A stretch of 64,000 nucleotides of DNA, taken from positions 186,001-250,000 of the forward strand of contig NZ_JACAWV010000003.1 in NCBI RefSeq assembly GCF_013390595.1, in the 5' to 3' direction. The translations under genes were made by a program, and so were the position numbers. Source of the DNA: Rhizobium sp. RM (lineage in GTDB: Bacteria; Pseudomonadota; Alphaproteobacteria; Rhizobiales; Rhizobiaceae). Each line of letters opens with the position of its first letter. The first letter of the stretch is position 1. A model generated the notes under the pieces. It saw nothing but the letters and a program-made list of their open reading frames with translations, made no database searches and was not told the DNA's origin. This document shows positions 18,046 through 26,707 of the stretch, one piece after another.

Positions 18046-19326
18046 ATGGTATCTGAAAAGTCCCTTATCTCGAAGATCACCTGGCGGCTCATGCCGTTTC
18101 TTGGCGTTCTCTATCTTATCGCTTATATCGACCGTCAGAACGTCAGCTTTGCCAAGCTGCAAATGGTGGGCGATCTTGGATTGAGCGAATATGCCTATGG
18201 GCTCGGCGCTTCGCTGTTCTTCATCGGTTATTTTATTTTCGAAGTTCCGAGCAATCTGCTGCTGACGCGCTTCGGTGCAAGCCGCTGGTTCGCACGTATC
18301 ATCATTTCCTGGGGTCTGGTCACGATCGCGCTTGCCTACACAAGCAGCCCGACGATGTTCTACATCCTGCGCTTCCTCTTGGGAGCGTGTGAGGCCGGCT
18401 TCTTCCCTGGTGTTCTTTATCTGCTGACTGTCTGGTTCCCGCGGGATTACCGCGCCCGTATGGTCGGATTGTTCATGATCTTCAGTGCGCTTGCCAATGC
18501 GATCGGCGCGCCGCTCGGCGGCATGCTGCTCGATCTGGACGGTCTGCTCGGATATGCAGGCTGGGAATGGGTGTTCCTTGCCACCGGCGTTCCTGCGGTT
18601 ATCGCCGGTATCTTTACGCTCTTCTATCTGGACGATACGCCCGACAGGGCGAAGTTCCTGACGCAGGACGAGAAGGACTGGTTGAAGAACCGTATCGCGT
18701 CTGAAAATTCCGGTATGGAAGAACACGCCGATGATGGTTTCAGAGCGTTGATCAATCCGCGCGTCTTGTTCATGTCGCTCTGCTATGTCGGTTTCCCGCT
18801 TGCTGCCTACGGGCTCAGCTACTGGCTGCCGACCATCGTCAAGAGCTTCGGCGTTTCCAACACGGCCAATGGTTTCATCAACATCATTCCGTGGATCGCT
18901 GTCGCAATCTCGCTGTATGTCATTCCGGCTGCTGCGGATCGTGCCAAGAACAAGACGCTGTACATCGTCGGTCCTGCCTTCATTGGTGCGGCCTGCCTTC
19001 TGATGTCGGCTTTGCTGACCACTCCGGTGCTGCAGTTCACGTTCCTTTGCATTGCTGCTGCAGGCATTTTCGCTGGCCAGCCGGTGTTCTGGAGCCTGCC
19101 TGGTCGCTTCCTCAAGGGAGCTGGCGCTGCTGCCGGTCTTGCGGCCATCAACTCGGTCGGCAATCTCGGTGGTTTCGTCGCACAGAACGTGGTTCCGTGG
19201 ATCAAGGATCAGACCGGAAGCACTATCGCACCGATGTTCTTCCTGGCTTTCTGCCTTGCTGTTGCGGGCGTGCTGGTCATTATCGCCACGCGCACGATCG
19301 CCAGCGAAAACAGGGCGACTGCCTGA
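18046..19326 (+). CDS. MFS transporter, anion:cation symporter family
   Basis: The protein has 426 residues and about 12 membrane segments. The opening ITWRLMPFLGVLYLIAYIDRQNV and the following FFIGYFIFEVPSNLLL stretch are typical of the anion:cation symporter group, which includes tartrate, phthalate and 4-hydroxyphenylacetate permeases. An organic acid is therefore the likely substrate, but none can be named. The ATG at 18046 follows GGGAGGGA; longer upstream starts lack a ribosome site and run into the promoter. No catabolic genes lie next to it. A dyad in its promoter suggests substrate-controlled expression. Confidence 0.87.
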   Translation: MVSEKSLISKITWRLMPFLGVLYLIAYIDRQNVSFAKLQMVGDLGLSEYAYGLGASLFFIGYFIFEVPSNLLLTRFGASRWFARIIISWGLVTIALAYTSSPTMFYILRFLLGACEAGFFPGVLYLLTVWFPRDYRARMVGLFMIFSALANAIGAPLGGMLLDLDGLLGYAGWEWVFLATGVPAVIAGIFTLFYLDDTPDRAKFLTQDEKDWLKNRIASENSGMEEHADDGFRALINPRVLFMSLCYVGFPLAAYGLSYWLPTIVKSFGVSNTANGFINIIPWIAVAISLYVIPAAADRAKNKTLYIVGPAFIGAACLLMSALLTTPVLQFTFLCIAAAGIFAGQPVFWSLPGRFLKGAGAAAGLAAINSVGNLGGFVAQNVVPWIKDQTGSTIAPMFFLAFCLAVAGVLVIIATRTIASENRATA

Positions 19327-19332
19327 CAAACG

Positions 19333-19364
19333 AAAATGCGGCAGCCGGGTTTCCCGGCTGTCGC
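19333..19364 (-). terminator. Convergent terminator after the amino-acid permease gene
   Basis: GCGGCAGCCGGG and CCCGGCTGTCGC flank the loop TTT (19338-19364), a 12-bp stem with one imperfect pair. The minus strand continues ATTTTCG, giving a short T-run. It lies between the stops of two convergent genes. Confidence 0.65.
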
Positions 19365-19372
19365 GCCACGCC

Positions 19373-20182
19373 TCAGTGCTGCTTCGAGCGCAAAGCCTTT
19401 TCAACGCGCCGCAAGATCAGCGACAAGCCGATCGTCAGGATCAGGTAGACATAGGCGACAATCGAGTAAGTCTCGAAAAAGCGGAACGAACCTGCCGCAT
19501 AGACCTTTGCCATCTGGGTAATATCGGTGACCCCCAGAACCGAAACGAGCGAACTGTCCTTGACCATGGCGACGAAGTCGTTCGAAAGCGGCGGAAAGAT
19601 TGTCCTCAATGCCTGTGGCAACACAATCAGCCTGAAACGATGATAGCGATTGAGACCGAGCGCTTTCGCAGCCTCGATCTGCCCGGATGATACCGACTGA
19701 ATGCCTGCCCGAAAGATTTCGGCAATGAAGGCGGCGTAACAAATCGCCAGAGCAATGATTGCGCGCCATGTCAGCGAGACGTCGCGCACCAACAAAGGCT
19801 CAAGCAATCCGCTCTCAGCCAGAGGTGCAGTCAGCCAATTATAGAGACTCACGAGTCCCGGCGTGCCGACAAAGGCGATGTAAAATAGCAGGACGAGAAC
19901 CGGTATGCCGCGGATCACTTCGATGTAAAATCGAGCGAACTGTCGCAAAACGATGTTGTCGGCCATGCTGAGCAGTGAAATGCCAAGGCCCAGAAGTGTC
20001 GCGAGGATGAAGGCGACCAGCGTCACGAAGATCGTTATACCGATACCCTTCGCGACGGTGGTGAAAACCTGGGTGTAAAGGTCATTGACTGCGATTAGGG
20101 CCGCAAGCCCGATGCCAATGGCAAGGATCGCCATCAGCCACCACGGAAAATCCTCGTCATTCTTCGTCTGTCCGGCACTCAA
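19373..20182 (-). CDS. Amino-acid-type ABC transporter permease
   Basis: The 269-residue inner-membrane protein belongs to the HisMQ/GlnP permease family. It has an N-terminal membrane segment after the charged start MSAGQTKNDEDF. The cytoplasmic coupling loop near residues 185-205 (EAAKALGLNRYHRFRLIVLPQAL) is the family's EAA motif. It lies 35 bases downstream of the binding-protein gene, so the two form an operon. No ATPase gene is adjacent, so the complex must borrow an ATPase encoded elsewhere. The substrate is probably a polar amino acid. Confidence 0.9.
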   Translation of the reverse strand: MSAGQTKNDEDFPWWLMAILAIGIGLAALIAVNDLYTQVFTTVAKGIGITIFVTLVAFILATLLGLGISLLSMADNIVLRQFARFYIEVIRGIPVLVLLFYIAFVGTPGLVSLYNWLTAPLAESGLLEPLLVRDVSLTWRAIIALAICYAAFIAEIFRAGIQSVSSGQIEAAKALGLNRYHRFRLIVLPQALRTIFPPLSNDFVAMVKDSSLVSVLGVTDITQMAKVYAAGSFRFFETYSIVAYVYLILTIGLSLILRRVEKALRSKQH

Positions 20183-20217
20183 AACGATTTCGTCCCCATC
20201 ACATGCGTCGGCTCAGG

Positions 20218-21015
20218 TCATTCGCCGAGCTTGTAATCCAGGAACCACTTCTTATCGAGAGCCGCGAAGGTGCCATCGGCCTTTAGAGCCGCAATAGCCG
20301 CATTTACGGGCGCGACAAGATCGGAGCCCTTCTTGAAGATGAAGCCGAAATCATCGCCCCCCAATGGATCGCCGATCAGCTTCAGAGCGCCTTTCGAGAC
20401 TTCCACATATCCTTTTCCCGCCACGCCATCCGTGAGCACGAGATCGACATCGCCCGTCATCAAAGCCTGGACGCTGGCGCCAAAGGTTTCTACGAGCCTT
20501 ATGCGGGGGTTCTGTTCATTGCCATCGAGAATATCGTAGACGGCCGTATAAAAGGGGGTGGTTCCTGCCTGTGCCCCGACCAGGCCTTTTTCAAAGGCCG
20601 CAAAGCTCTTTGCGTCGGTGAAGCGCGTTTCGTCGGAACGCACCAGCATGAACATTTCAGAGCGCATGTAGGGGTCGGAAAAATCGACCTTCGCTTTGCG
20701 TTCATCCTTGATGCTGATGCCGGTCATGCCGATGTCGTACTGCCCGTCCGACACGGCCTGGATCATCGCATCCCAGGAGATATTCCGGTATTCGAGCTTG
20801 AAGTTCAGCCGCTCGGCCATCGCCTTCATGGCATCGTATTCCCAGCCGATCGCATCGCCTGATTTCGGATCGATGAACTGCAGCGGCGGGTAGGCATTCT
20901 CGGTCACCACAACAACGGTACGCCCCTTGAGATCGGGCAGTTCGGCCGCGCGCGCCAGAAGAGGAGCGGTGCTCAGAGCGGCGAGGGTGGCGAGGAACAG
21001 GCGTCTGGTGGTCAC
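20218..21015 (-). CDS. Amino-acid-type ABC transporter binding protein
   Basis: This is a family 3 solute-binding protein of 265 residues. A Sec signal (TTRRLFLATLAALSTAPLL, cut after RAA) precedes a fold opening with VVVVTENAYPPLQFID and a characteristic GWEYDAMKAMAERL segment. The DIGMTGISIKDERKAKVDFSDPY region carries the ligand-site aspartate. The start is GTG at 21015, because AGGAG lies seven bases before it; an in-frame ATG at 21051 would spoil the signal peptide. Specificity cannot be read from the sequence. Confidence 0.9.
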   Translation of the reverse strand: MTTRRLFLATLAALSTAPLLARAAELPDLKGRTVVVVTENAYPPLQFIDPKSGDAIGWEYDAMKAMAERLNFKLEYRNISWDAMIQAVSDGQYDIGMTGISIKDERKAKVDFSDPYMRSEMFMLVRSDETRFTDAKSFAAFEKGLVGAQAGTTPFYTAVYDILDGNEQNPRIRLVETFGASVQALMTGDVDLVLTDGVAGKGYVEVSKGALKLIGDPLGGDDFGFIFKKGSDLVAPVNAAIAALKADGTFAALDKKWFLDYKLGE

Positions 21016-21087
21016 GAGGCATCTCCTGAAAGAGTTTTCTCGAAAATGCACGGTTGCGACGGCTGGGGCAAGTAAAGAGCGGGCAAC

Positions 21088-21111
21088 AAAAAAGGCGGTC
21101 CAAAGACCGCC
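21088..21111 (-). terminator. rplS terminator
   Basis: On the minus strand GGCGGTC and GACCGCC pair around a TTTG loop (21094-21111), followed by six T residues (21093-21088). It lies 30 bases after the rplS stop. Confidence 0.92.
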
Positions 21112-21140
21112 TTTTCGAAAAAATCCCGTAATGGGAAATC

Positions 21141-21680
21141 TTATTCTGCTGCGCCTTCAGCAGCCTTTGCTGCTTCTTCCGCTGCCTTTGCTTCTGCGGC
21201 TTCGGCTGCTGCCTTCTCGGCTGCGAGAGCCTGTGCTGCTGCAACCTTTTCAGCTTCCAGACGTGCCTTTTCGTCGGCAATAGCCTGACGCTCGGCTTCG
21301 TTCAGCTTGCGAGCGCGCGTACCGGTGTTTTCAACGATACGTGCAGACTTACCGCGACGGTCGCGCAGGTAGTAGAGCTTCGCGCGGCGAACCTTACCAC
21401 GGCGAACGACTTCGACGCCTTCAACCAGCGGAGAGTAAACCGGGAATACGCGCTCAACGCCTTCGCCGTAGGAGATTTTGCGAACCGTGAAGTTCTCGTT
21501 CAGGCCGCCGCCGGAGCGAGCGATAACAACGCCTTCGTAAGCCTGTACGCGGGTACGGTTACCTTCCGTAACGCGAACGTTAACGCGAACCGTGTCGCCC
21601 GGAGAAAAGTCGGGCAGGGTGCGCTTGGCTTCGATCTTGGCAGCCTGTTCGGCTTCCAGCTGCTGAATGATATTGGTCAT
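21141..21680 (-). CDS. rplS: Ribosomal protein L19, with Ala/Glu-rich tail
   Basis: L19 sits at the interface between the large and small ribosomal subunits. The first 120 residues match the universal protein ([54 protein letters not shown]). The rest, to residue 179, is a low-complexity extension of Ala, Glu and Lys not found in E. coli L19, which is about 115 residues. Similar tails occur in alphaproteobacteria. AGAGG precedes the ATG. trmD, its usual upstream neighbour, is separated by a TauE-type gene on the opposite strand. Confidence 0.97.
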   Translation of the reverse strand: MTNIIQQLEAEQAAKIEAKRTLPDFSPGDTVRVNVRVTEGNRTRVQAYEGVVIARSGGGLNENFTVRKISYGEGVERVFPVYSPLVEGVEVVRRGKVRRAKLYYLRDRRGKSARIVENTGTRARKLNEAERQAIADEKARLEAEKVAAAQALAAEKAAAEAAEAKAAEEAAKAAEGAAE

Positions 21681-21946
21681 GTTAACCTCTAATTTCTTCT
21701 GAAACAGCCAGAGCGCTCAACATCTCATCCTTCGGTCACAGCCTTGGGATCGTGCCTTTCGGCAGGAGCGGGTTCGCCATTCTTTGCTTGCGGTTAAGGG
21801 AGTTTTCCCATTTCCACGCGGGCACATACACGACGACGCGCGTTTTGTCATCCCTTTTGTGACAATATTTTATCTTCCGCTCGTTGATCGAGGCGGTTGT
21901 CGGGATCGAACTTCGCCTTTATGGCATGAGAACCTTGGGAGGGGCC

Positions 21947-22693
21947 ATGTCCATTTTTATCGTTCTTCTGCTTTTCGCGACCGGCTTTCTTTCGGGCGTC
22001 GTAAATGCCATTGCCGGTGGCGGCACATTTCTGACTTTCGGGGCAATGACACTTGCCGGTTTGCCGCCAATCGTTGCCAATGCCACGTCCGCCATTGTGC
22101 AGTTTCCCGGTTACATCACCTCTGTGATCGCCTATGGCCCGGAAATTCGCAAACACTGGCGCGAGGCAATCTTGCTCTCAGCCGTTTCCGTGGTAGGTGG
22201 ACTGGCCGGCGCGCTACTTCTCCTGTCGCTTGATAACCCTTCTTTCCGCCAACTCGTGCCGTGGCTGCTGCTTGCCGCGACAGCAGTATTTGCGGCGGGG
22301 CCGTGGCTGCGTCCAAGATCGAGCGCTGAGCGCTCTCCAGGCAATCTGCCAAGCCTTGTCTTCCAGGGGTTAGCGTCTGTTTATGGCGGCTTCTTCGGGG
22401 CCGGCATGGGCATCATGATGCTCGCCATTCTGGGCGTCACGTCCGGCGGCAGCTATCATCATCTCAATGCGCTGAAAAACCTGCTGTCGGTGGTGATTGC
22501 CATTATCGCGATTACGATCTTCGTCAGTGGCGGCGTCGTGTCGTGGTGGGCGGCACTCATCATGTTTCCGGCAGCCGCACTTGGCGGTTATGCTGGTGTT
22601 CACGCGGCAAGGCGGGTGCCGCAATGGATCATCCGATGGCTTGTCATTGCCGTCGGGCTGGTGTTGACGGGCTATTATTTCCTGTCGGCCTGA
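21947..22693 (+). CDS. TauE/SafE family (DUF81) permease
   Basis: The 248-residue membrane protein of the sulfite/organosulfonate exporter family has the two repeated TauE/SafE signatures. The first is [18 protein letters not shown] near the N-terminus and the second [16 protein letters not shown] near the middle. About eight membrane segments are visible. Family members move sulfoacetate, sulfite or C2 anions, and no substrate can be assigned here. The ATG at 21947 follows GGGAGGGG; an upstream ATG at 21926 is less well placed. Its last 19 bases overlap the convergent trmD gene, and it interrupts the usual trmD-rplS neighbourhood. Confidence 0.87.
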   Translation: MSIFIVLLLFATGFLSGVVNAIAGGGTFLTFGAMTLAGLPPIVANATSAIVQFPGYITSVIAYGPEIRKHWREAILLSAVSVVGGLAGALLLLSLDNPSFRQLVPWLLLAATAVFAAGPWLRPRSSAERSPGNLPSLVFQGLASVYGGFFGAGMGIMMLAILGVTSGGSYHHLNALKNLLSVVIAIIAITIFVSGGVVSWWAALIMFPAAALGGYAGVHAARRVPQWIIRWLVIAVGLVLTGYYFLSA

Positions 22694-23379
22694 GACGCAG
22701 GCTTGTCCAGCAGGTCCGGACGACGTTCTTTTGTCAGCGCCAGCGCTTGAGCCTGCCGCCATTTATCGATGGCGGCATGATTGCCGGAGGTCAGAACGGC
22801 AGGAATGTCGCGTCCTTCCCATATCTGCGGTCGGGTATAATGCGGATGCTCCAGCAGTCCGCCTTCAAAGCTCTCGTGAACGCCTGAGAGATCGTTGCCC
22901 ATGACGCCCGGCAAGATCCGAACAATCGCGTCGAGAAGCGTCAAGGCCGCCGGTTCTCCGCCGGACAGAATGTAGTCGCCGATGGAAACCTCTTCCAGTT
23001 CGCGCGCATCGATCACACGCTGGTCGACACCCTCGAAGCGACCGCAAACAATGATTGCGCCCTCACCAGCGGCGAGTTCGCGGACACGCTCCTGGGACAA
23101 GGGTTTGCCACGCGGGCTCATCAGCAGGCGTGGGCGCGTATCGCCTTCGGATACACGATCGATGGCTGCGGCCAGAACGTCCGGTTTCAGCACCATCCCG
23201 GCACCACCGCCAGCAGGTGTATCATCGACGCTGCGGTGTTTGTCCGTCGTGAACTCGCGGATCTGCACCGCTTCCAGCGACCATTGCCCTTTATCCAGGG
23301 CCTTGCCTGCCAGAGAATAGCCAAGGTGGCCCGGAAACATTTCCGGGTAGAGCGTCAGGACGGTAGCCTTGAAGGTCAT
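22675..23379 (-). CDS. trmD: tRNA (guanine37-N1)-methyltransferase
   Basis: TrmD methylates G37 next to the anticodon, which prevents +1 frameshifting. The 234 residues carry the SPOUT trefoil-knot signatures: [46 protein letters not shown] and the later [10 protein letters not shown]. It starts three bases after rimM stops, so translation is coupled. The C-terminus overlaps the convergent TauE-type gene by 19 bases. Confidence 0.97.
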   Translation of the reverse strand: MTFKATVLTLYPEMFPGHLGYSLAGKALDKGQWSLEAVQIREFTTDKHRSVDDTPAGGGAGMVLKPDVLAAAIDRVSEGDTRPRLLMSPRGKPLSQERVRELAAGEGAIIVCGRFEGVDQRVIDARELEEVSIGDYILSGGEPAALTLLDAIVRILPGVMGNDLSGVHESFEGGLLEHPHYTRPQIWEGRDIPAVLTSGNHAAIDKWRQAQALALTKERRPDLLDKPASQADRK

Positions 23380-23382
23380 GGA

Positions 23383-23964
23383 TTATTTCTTGCCGAACGG
23401 CGAAACGCCGGTTTCGTCCTTGTCGTCGGGATTGTCGATCAGGCCTGCCGCCATGGGATCGATCAGAATTTTTCCGGCATCGAGATCGATTTCGAGAACT
23501 GCGGCTTCCGAAAAGGGGATCAGCGTCGGGCGGCGGCCGGCACCCTTCAGTTCCAGCAGATCGCCTGCGCCGAAATCAAATACGGCACTGACCGCGCCAT
23601 AGCTGTTTCCTTCGGCATCGACGGCTTCCAGCCCTTCGAGATCGGCGTAATAAAATTCGTCGTCATCCAACTCTTCGTCGGGCAGGTTGTCGCGATCGAC
23701 AAAGAGTTCCAGCCCGTTCAGGGCTTCGGCGGCATTGCGGTCGTTGACGCCTCTGAAGCGGATGACCACGACGTTCTTGCCTTCGCGAACTTCCAGTATC
23801 TCGAAGACGCGGCCATCGGCGCTGACCAGATTGCCGTAGTCGCCCAACGCCATCGGATCGTCCGTATACGAACTCACTCGCACTTCGCCGCGCAGGCCCT
23901 GCGCGCCGCCAATCTTTGCCATGAGAACCGGGTTTTCCAGTTTTGCCATCGGGCCGTCCGTCAT
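23383..23964 (-). CDS. rimM: 16S rRNA processing protein RimM
   Basis: RimM binds S19 and helps mature the 30S head. The N-terminal RimM domain ([20 protein letters not shown]) is followed by a PRC-barrel domain from about residue 105 ([15 protein letters not shown]). The C-terminus is an acidic tail. The start may be the ATG at 23964 or the ATG at 23949 (MAKLENPV), which fits relatives better; neither has a strong ribosome site. It sits between rpsP and trmD as in most bacteria. Confidence 0.95.
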   Translation of the reverse strand: MTDGPMAKLENPVLMAKIGGAQGLRGEVRVSSYTDDPMALGDYGNLVSADGRVFEILEVREGKNVVVIRFRGVNDRNAAEALNGLELFVDRDNLPDEELDDDEFYYADLEGLEAVDAEGNSYGAVSAVFDFGAGDLLELKGAGRRPTLIPFSEAAVLEIDLDAGKILIDPMAAGLIDNPDDKDETGVSPFGKK

Positions 23965-24069
23965 CTGGTGTTTATCGTCTTCGGTTTATGGCGTTTTCAC
24001 AGCACAATAAACCAAAAACGGGCGGCGCGGTAAACCACGCCACCCGCTCTTCAAGCGATCGCTTGCAGA

Positions 24070-24447
24070 TTATTCTGCAGCAGAGGCTTCTGCGGCAGCA
24101 GCAGCGGCGTCTTCAGCCTTCTGCTTCTTCTCAGCAACGCGCTCCAGAGCGCGCTTGCCCGGCTTTGCCTTTTCAGGGTTGTTGCGAGCGTCGCGCTCAG
24201 CCAGGCCAGCTTCTGCGAGGAAGCGCAGAACGCGGTCGGTCGGCTGTGCGCCCTTGGCGATCCATTCCTTGATGAGGTCAACCTTCAGCTCAACGCGCTG
24301 CGGGTTATCCTTTGCAAGCATCGGGTTCCAGGAACCAACCTTTTCGAGGAAACGGCCGTCGCGCGGCGAACGGGCGTCAGCAACGACGATCTGGTAGTAC
24401 GGACGCTTCTTGGAACCGCCACGGGCGAGACGAATTTTCAGTGCCAT
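24070..24447 (-). CDS. rpsP: Ribosomal protein S16, with Ala/Glu-rich tail
   Basis: S16 is a 30S assembly protein. The start [18 protein letters not shown] is diagnostic, and the ATG at 24447 follows AAGGAGTAAATAAC. The core spans residues 1-85. The rest, to 125, is a Lys/Glu/Ala-rich extension ending in an alanine run. E. coli S16 has 82 residues and no such tail. It lies in the order ffh, chorismate mutase, rpsP, rimM, trmD. Confidence 0.97.
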   Translation of the reverse strand: MALKIRLARGGSKKRPYYQIVVADARSPRDGRFLEKVGSWNPMLAKDNPQRVELKVDLIKEWIAKGAQPTDRVLRFLAEAGLAERDARNNPEKAKPGKRALERVAEKKQKAEDAAAAAAEASAAE

Positions 24448-24478
24448 GTTATTTACTCCTTGAGGTGTTTTCCGCCGA

Positions 24479-24796
24479 TCAGGCGGTTTTTTCGTTGCCG
24501 CCATGTTCGGCGGCGATTGCTTCATGATGCCGGATGACTTCGGTGATGATGAAGTTCAGGAACTTCTCGGCGAAATCCGGGTCCAGATTGGCGTCCTTTG
24601 CCAGACGGCGAAGGCGATCGATCTGGTATTCCTCGCGCGCCGGGTCTGCCGGCGGCAAATTGTATTTTGCCTTCAATACGCCCACTGCCTTGGTGCAGCG
24701 GAAACGTTCGGCAAGAATGTGAACCAGTGCGGCGTCGATGTTGTCGATCGACTGGCGGTATTCGGAAAGCTGGGCCTTCACTTCGGTCGTGGTCAT
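24479..24796 (-). CDS. Chorismate mutase, AroQ class
   Basis: The 105-residue all-helical enzyme turns chorismate into prephenate for phenylalanine and tyrosine synthesis. Visible motifs are [22 protein letters not shown] (helix one, with the essential arginine), K38/K42-type lysines in [11 protein letters not shown], and a C-terminal helix with [14 protein letters not shown]. It is cytoplasmic because no signal peptide is present. The start follows AGGGGGACATC. It lies 14 bases after ffh and 31 before rpsP, within the translation operon, an arrangement conserved in Rhizobiales. Confidence 0.93.
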   Translation of the reverse strand: MTTTEVKAQLSEYRQSIDNIDAALVHILAERFRCTKAVGVLKAKYNLPPADPAREEYQIDRLRRLAKDANLDPDFAEKFLNFIITEVIRHHEAIAAEHGGNEKTA

Positions 24797-24810
24797 GATG
24801 TCCCCCTGCC

Positions 24811-26379
24811 TTACTTCTTCTTCGGAAAACCGGGCAGGCCCGGAAGTCCACCAAGACCGGGCAGTTTGCTGCCCAAGCCGGGAAGCCCGCCGGGCAAGCC
24901 CTGTCCAAGACCTGGCGGCATGGCGCCAGGCTTACCGAGGCCCGCAGCTTCTGCCTGTTTCTGCAGCGCTTCCAACTGCTTGGGATCGATGTTCGACAGG
25001 TCGGGCATACCGCCCATTCCACCGAGGCCCATCTTGCCCGCAAGGCCACCCATCATCTGTTTCATGATGCCGCCCTTGCCCTTGCCGCCCATGGCTTTCA
25101 TCATGTCGGCCATGCCGCGATGCATCTTGAGCAGCTTGTTGATCTCGGCAGCGTCGGTTCCGGAACCGGCGGCGATGCGCTTCTTGCGGCTATGCTTGAG
25201 AATATCCGGGTTGGCGCGCTCTGCCTTGGTCATAGAAGAGATGATGGCGATCTGGCGGTCGAACATCTTGTCGTTCAGACCGGCGGAGGCCATCTTGTCC
25301 TTCATGCCGGCCATGCCGGGCATCAGACCCATGATGCCGCCCATGCCGCCCATCTTCTTCATCTGGCGAAGCTGGTCGGCGAGGTCGTTCAGGTCGAACT
25401 TGCCCTTGGCCATTTTTTCGGCCATGGCCCGCGCCTTCTCGGCGTCGATATTTTCCGCAGCCTTTTCGACCAGCGAAACGATGTCGCCCATGCCGAGAAT
25501 ACGGTCGGCGATACGGCGTGGATGAAACTCGTCGAGTTCGCCCATGCGCTCGCCGGTACCAATCAGCTTGATTGGCTTGCCGGTAACGGCGCGCATCGAC
25601 AGAGCCGCGCCGCCGCGACCGTCGCCATCCATACGGGTCAGGACAAGACCGGTGATGCCGACACGCTCATCGAAATTGCGCGCGAGGTTGACGGCGTCCT
25701 GACCTGTCAGGCTGTCGGCTACCAGCAGAATTTCGTGCGGGTTGGACTTTTTCTTGATCTCGGCCATTTCCATCATCAACGGTTCGTCGATGTGGGTGCG
25801 GCCTGCGGTGTCGAGGATCACGACATCATGGCCACCAAGCTTTGCGGCCTGTACTGCGCGAGAGGCGATGTCGGTCGGTGACTGGCCGGCGATGATCGGC
25901 AGCGTATCGACGCCAGTCTGGACGCCAAGCTGTCTGAGTTGTTCCTGTGCGGCGGGGCGGCGCGTGTCGAGAGATGCCATCAGCACCTTCTTCTTCTCGC
26001 GATCCGTCAGGCGCTTGGCAATCTTGCCGGTGGTTGTGGTTTTACCGGAGCCCTGAAGGCCCACCATCATGATGACGACGGGGGCTGCGGCATGAAGGTC
26101 GATGGAGACGCCTTCTGTGCCCAGCATTTCGACAAGCTCGTCATGAACGATCTTGACGACCATCTGGCCAGGCTTGATGGATTTCAGGACGGCTGCGCCA
26201 ACCGCTTTTTCACGCACCTTGTCGGTAAAGGAACGAACGACTTCAAGCGCCACGTCTGCTTCAAGAAGCGCACGGCGAACCTCGCGCAGAGCTGCGGAAA
26301 CATCGGCTTCCGTCAGTGCGCCACGGCCGGTCAGTCCATTCAAAATGGAGCCAAGGCGGTCCTGGAGGCTTTCAAACAT
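24811..26379 (-). CDS. ffh: Signal recognition particle protein Ffh
   Basis: Ffh binds signal peptides and the 4.5S RNA and delivers ribosomes to FtsY. The 522 residues comprise an N domain and a GTPase G domain with GLQGSGKTTT (near 108), DTAGR (near 190) and TRMDGDGRGG (near 248). A methionine-rich M domain spans about 300-435. The C-terminal tail from about 440 is unusually rich in Gly, Met, Pro and Leu and ends in PKKK. AAGGAAAAGACG precedes the ATG. It heads the operon with chorismate mutase, rpsP, rimM and trmD; ftsY is encoded 4 kb away. A promoter is predicted at 26568-26596. Confidence 0.97.
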   Translation of the reverse strand: MFESLQDRLGSILNGLTGRGALTEADVSAALREVRRALLEADVALEVVRSFTDKVREKAVGAAVLKSIKPGQMVVKIVHDELVEMLGTEGVSIDLHAAAPVVIMMVGLQGSGKTTTTGKIAKRLTDREKKKVLMASLDTRRPAAQEQLRQLGVQTGVDTLPIIAGQSPTDIASRAVQAAKLGGHDVVILDTAGRTHIDEPLMMEMAEIKKKSNPHEILLVADSLTGQDAVNLARNFDERVGITGLVLTRMDGDGRGGAALSMRAVTGKPIKLIGTGERMGELDEFHPRRIADRILGMGDIVSLVEKAAENIDAEKARAMAEKMAKGKFDLNDLADQLRQMKKMGGMGGIMGLMPGMAGMKDKMASAGLNDKMFDRQIAIISSMTKAERANPDILKHSRKKRIAAGSGTDAAEINKLLKMHRGMADMMKAMGGKGKGGIMKQMMGGLAGKMGLGGMGGMPDLSNIDPKQLEALQKQAEAAGLGKPGAMPPGLGQGLPGGLPGLGSKLPGLGGLPGLPGFPKKK

Positions 26380-26567
26380 CGTCTTTTCCTTCTTCGTTCC
26401 GGGGTTTCCGAAACGTCGGTGCTTTTGCTGTCAAAAACAAGACGCAAAGCCAAAAAGCACCCGAGGGCGCATCGCGCTGTCGGGTGTTGACCTCCGGGAT
26501 CTCTTTATACCTTTTCGGGTCCCGGTCGGTGGCTTGGAGTCTTGAAACTGCCAGCTAATCGGGCCGG

Positions 26568-26596
26568 ATAAACAGTAAAGCCGGGCGAAAGTCAAG
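26568..26596 (-). promoter_or_regulatory. Predicted ffh operon promoter
   Basis: On the minus strand CTTGAC (26596-26591) and GTTTAT (26573-26568) are separated by 17 bases, matching the alphaproteobacterial sigma-70 pattern. The leader to the ffh ATG would be about 180 bases. Confidence 0.6.
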
Positions 26597-26671
26597 GCGT
26601 GCAGGCATTTTAGCTGACATGCGCCCGCATTGACGACTTCGTGAGGGCGCATTTATGCGGCGCAATGTGCC

Positions 26672-26700
26672 TTGAACGCGGCCATGAGGCTTCTTATAGC
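26672..26700 (+). promoter_or_regulatory. Predicted promoter of the metallo-hydrolase gene
   Basis: TTGAAC (26672-26677) and TATAGC (26695-26700) are 17 bases apart. The expected transcription start is about 26707, at the ATG at 26708, so the mRNA may be leaderless. Confidence 0.6.
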
Positions 26701-26707
26701 TTTTGTT

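Larger units (their letters stand above)
26380..26707. other. Intergenic region between divergent ffh and the metallo-hydrolase gene
   Basis: This 328-base stretch holds the ffh leader of about 180 bases, the predicted ffh promoter and the predicted promoter of the divergent gene. The leader contains GC-rich imperfect repeats near 26455-26500 (CACCCGAGGGCG and CGGGTGTTG), which can pair as a hairpin. No gene is recognised. Confidence 0.55.

Noticed and set aside
18004..19404. Open frame of 466 codons on the minus strand opposite the MFS gene
   Set aside because: The composition is Arg/Gln/Glu rich with no motif, opposite a clear 12-helix permease.
24811..25120. Gly/Met/Pro repeats at the end of ffh as a possible repeat insertion
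   Set aside because: Low-complexity Gly/Met tails are usual for Ffh M domains in alphaproteobacteria, and the frame is unbroken.
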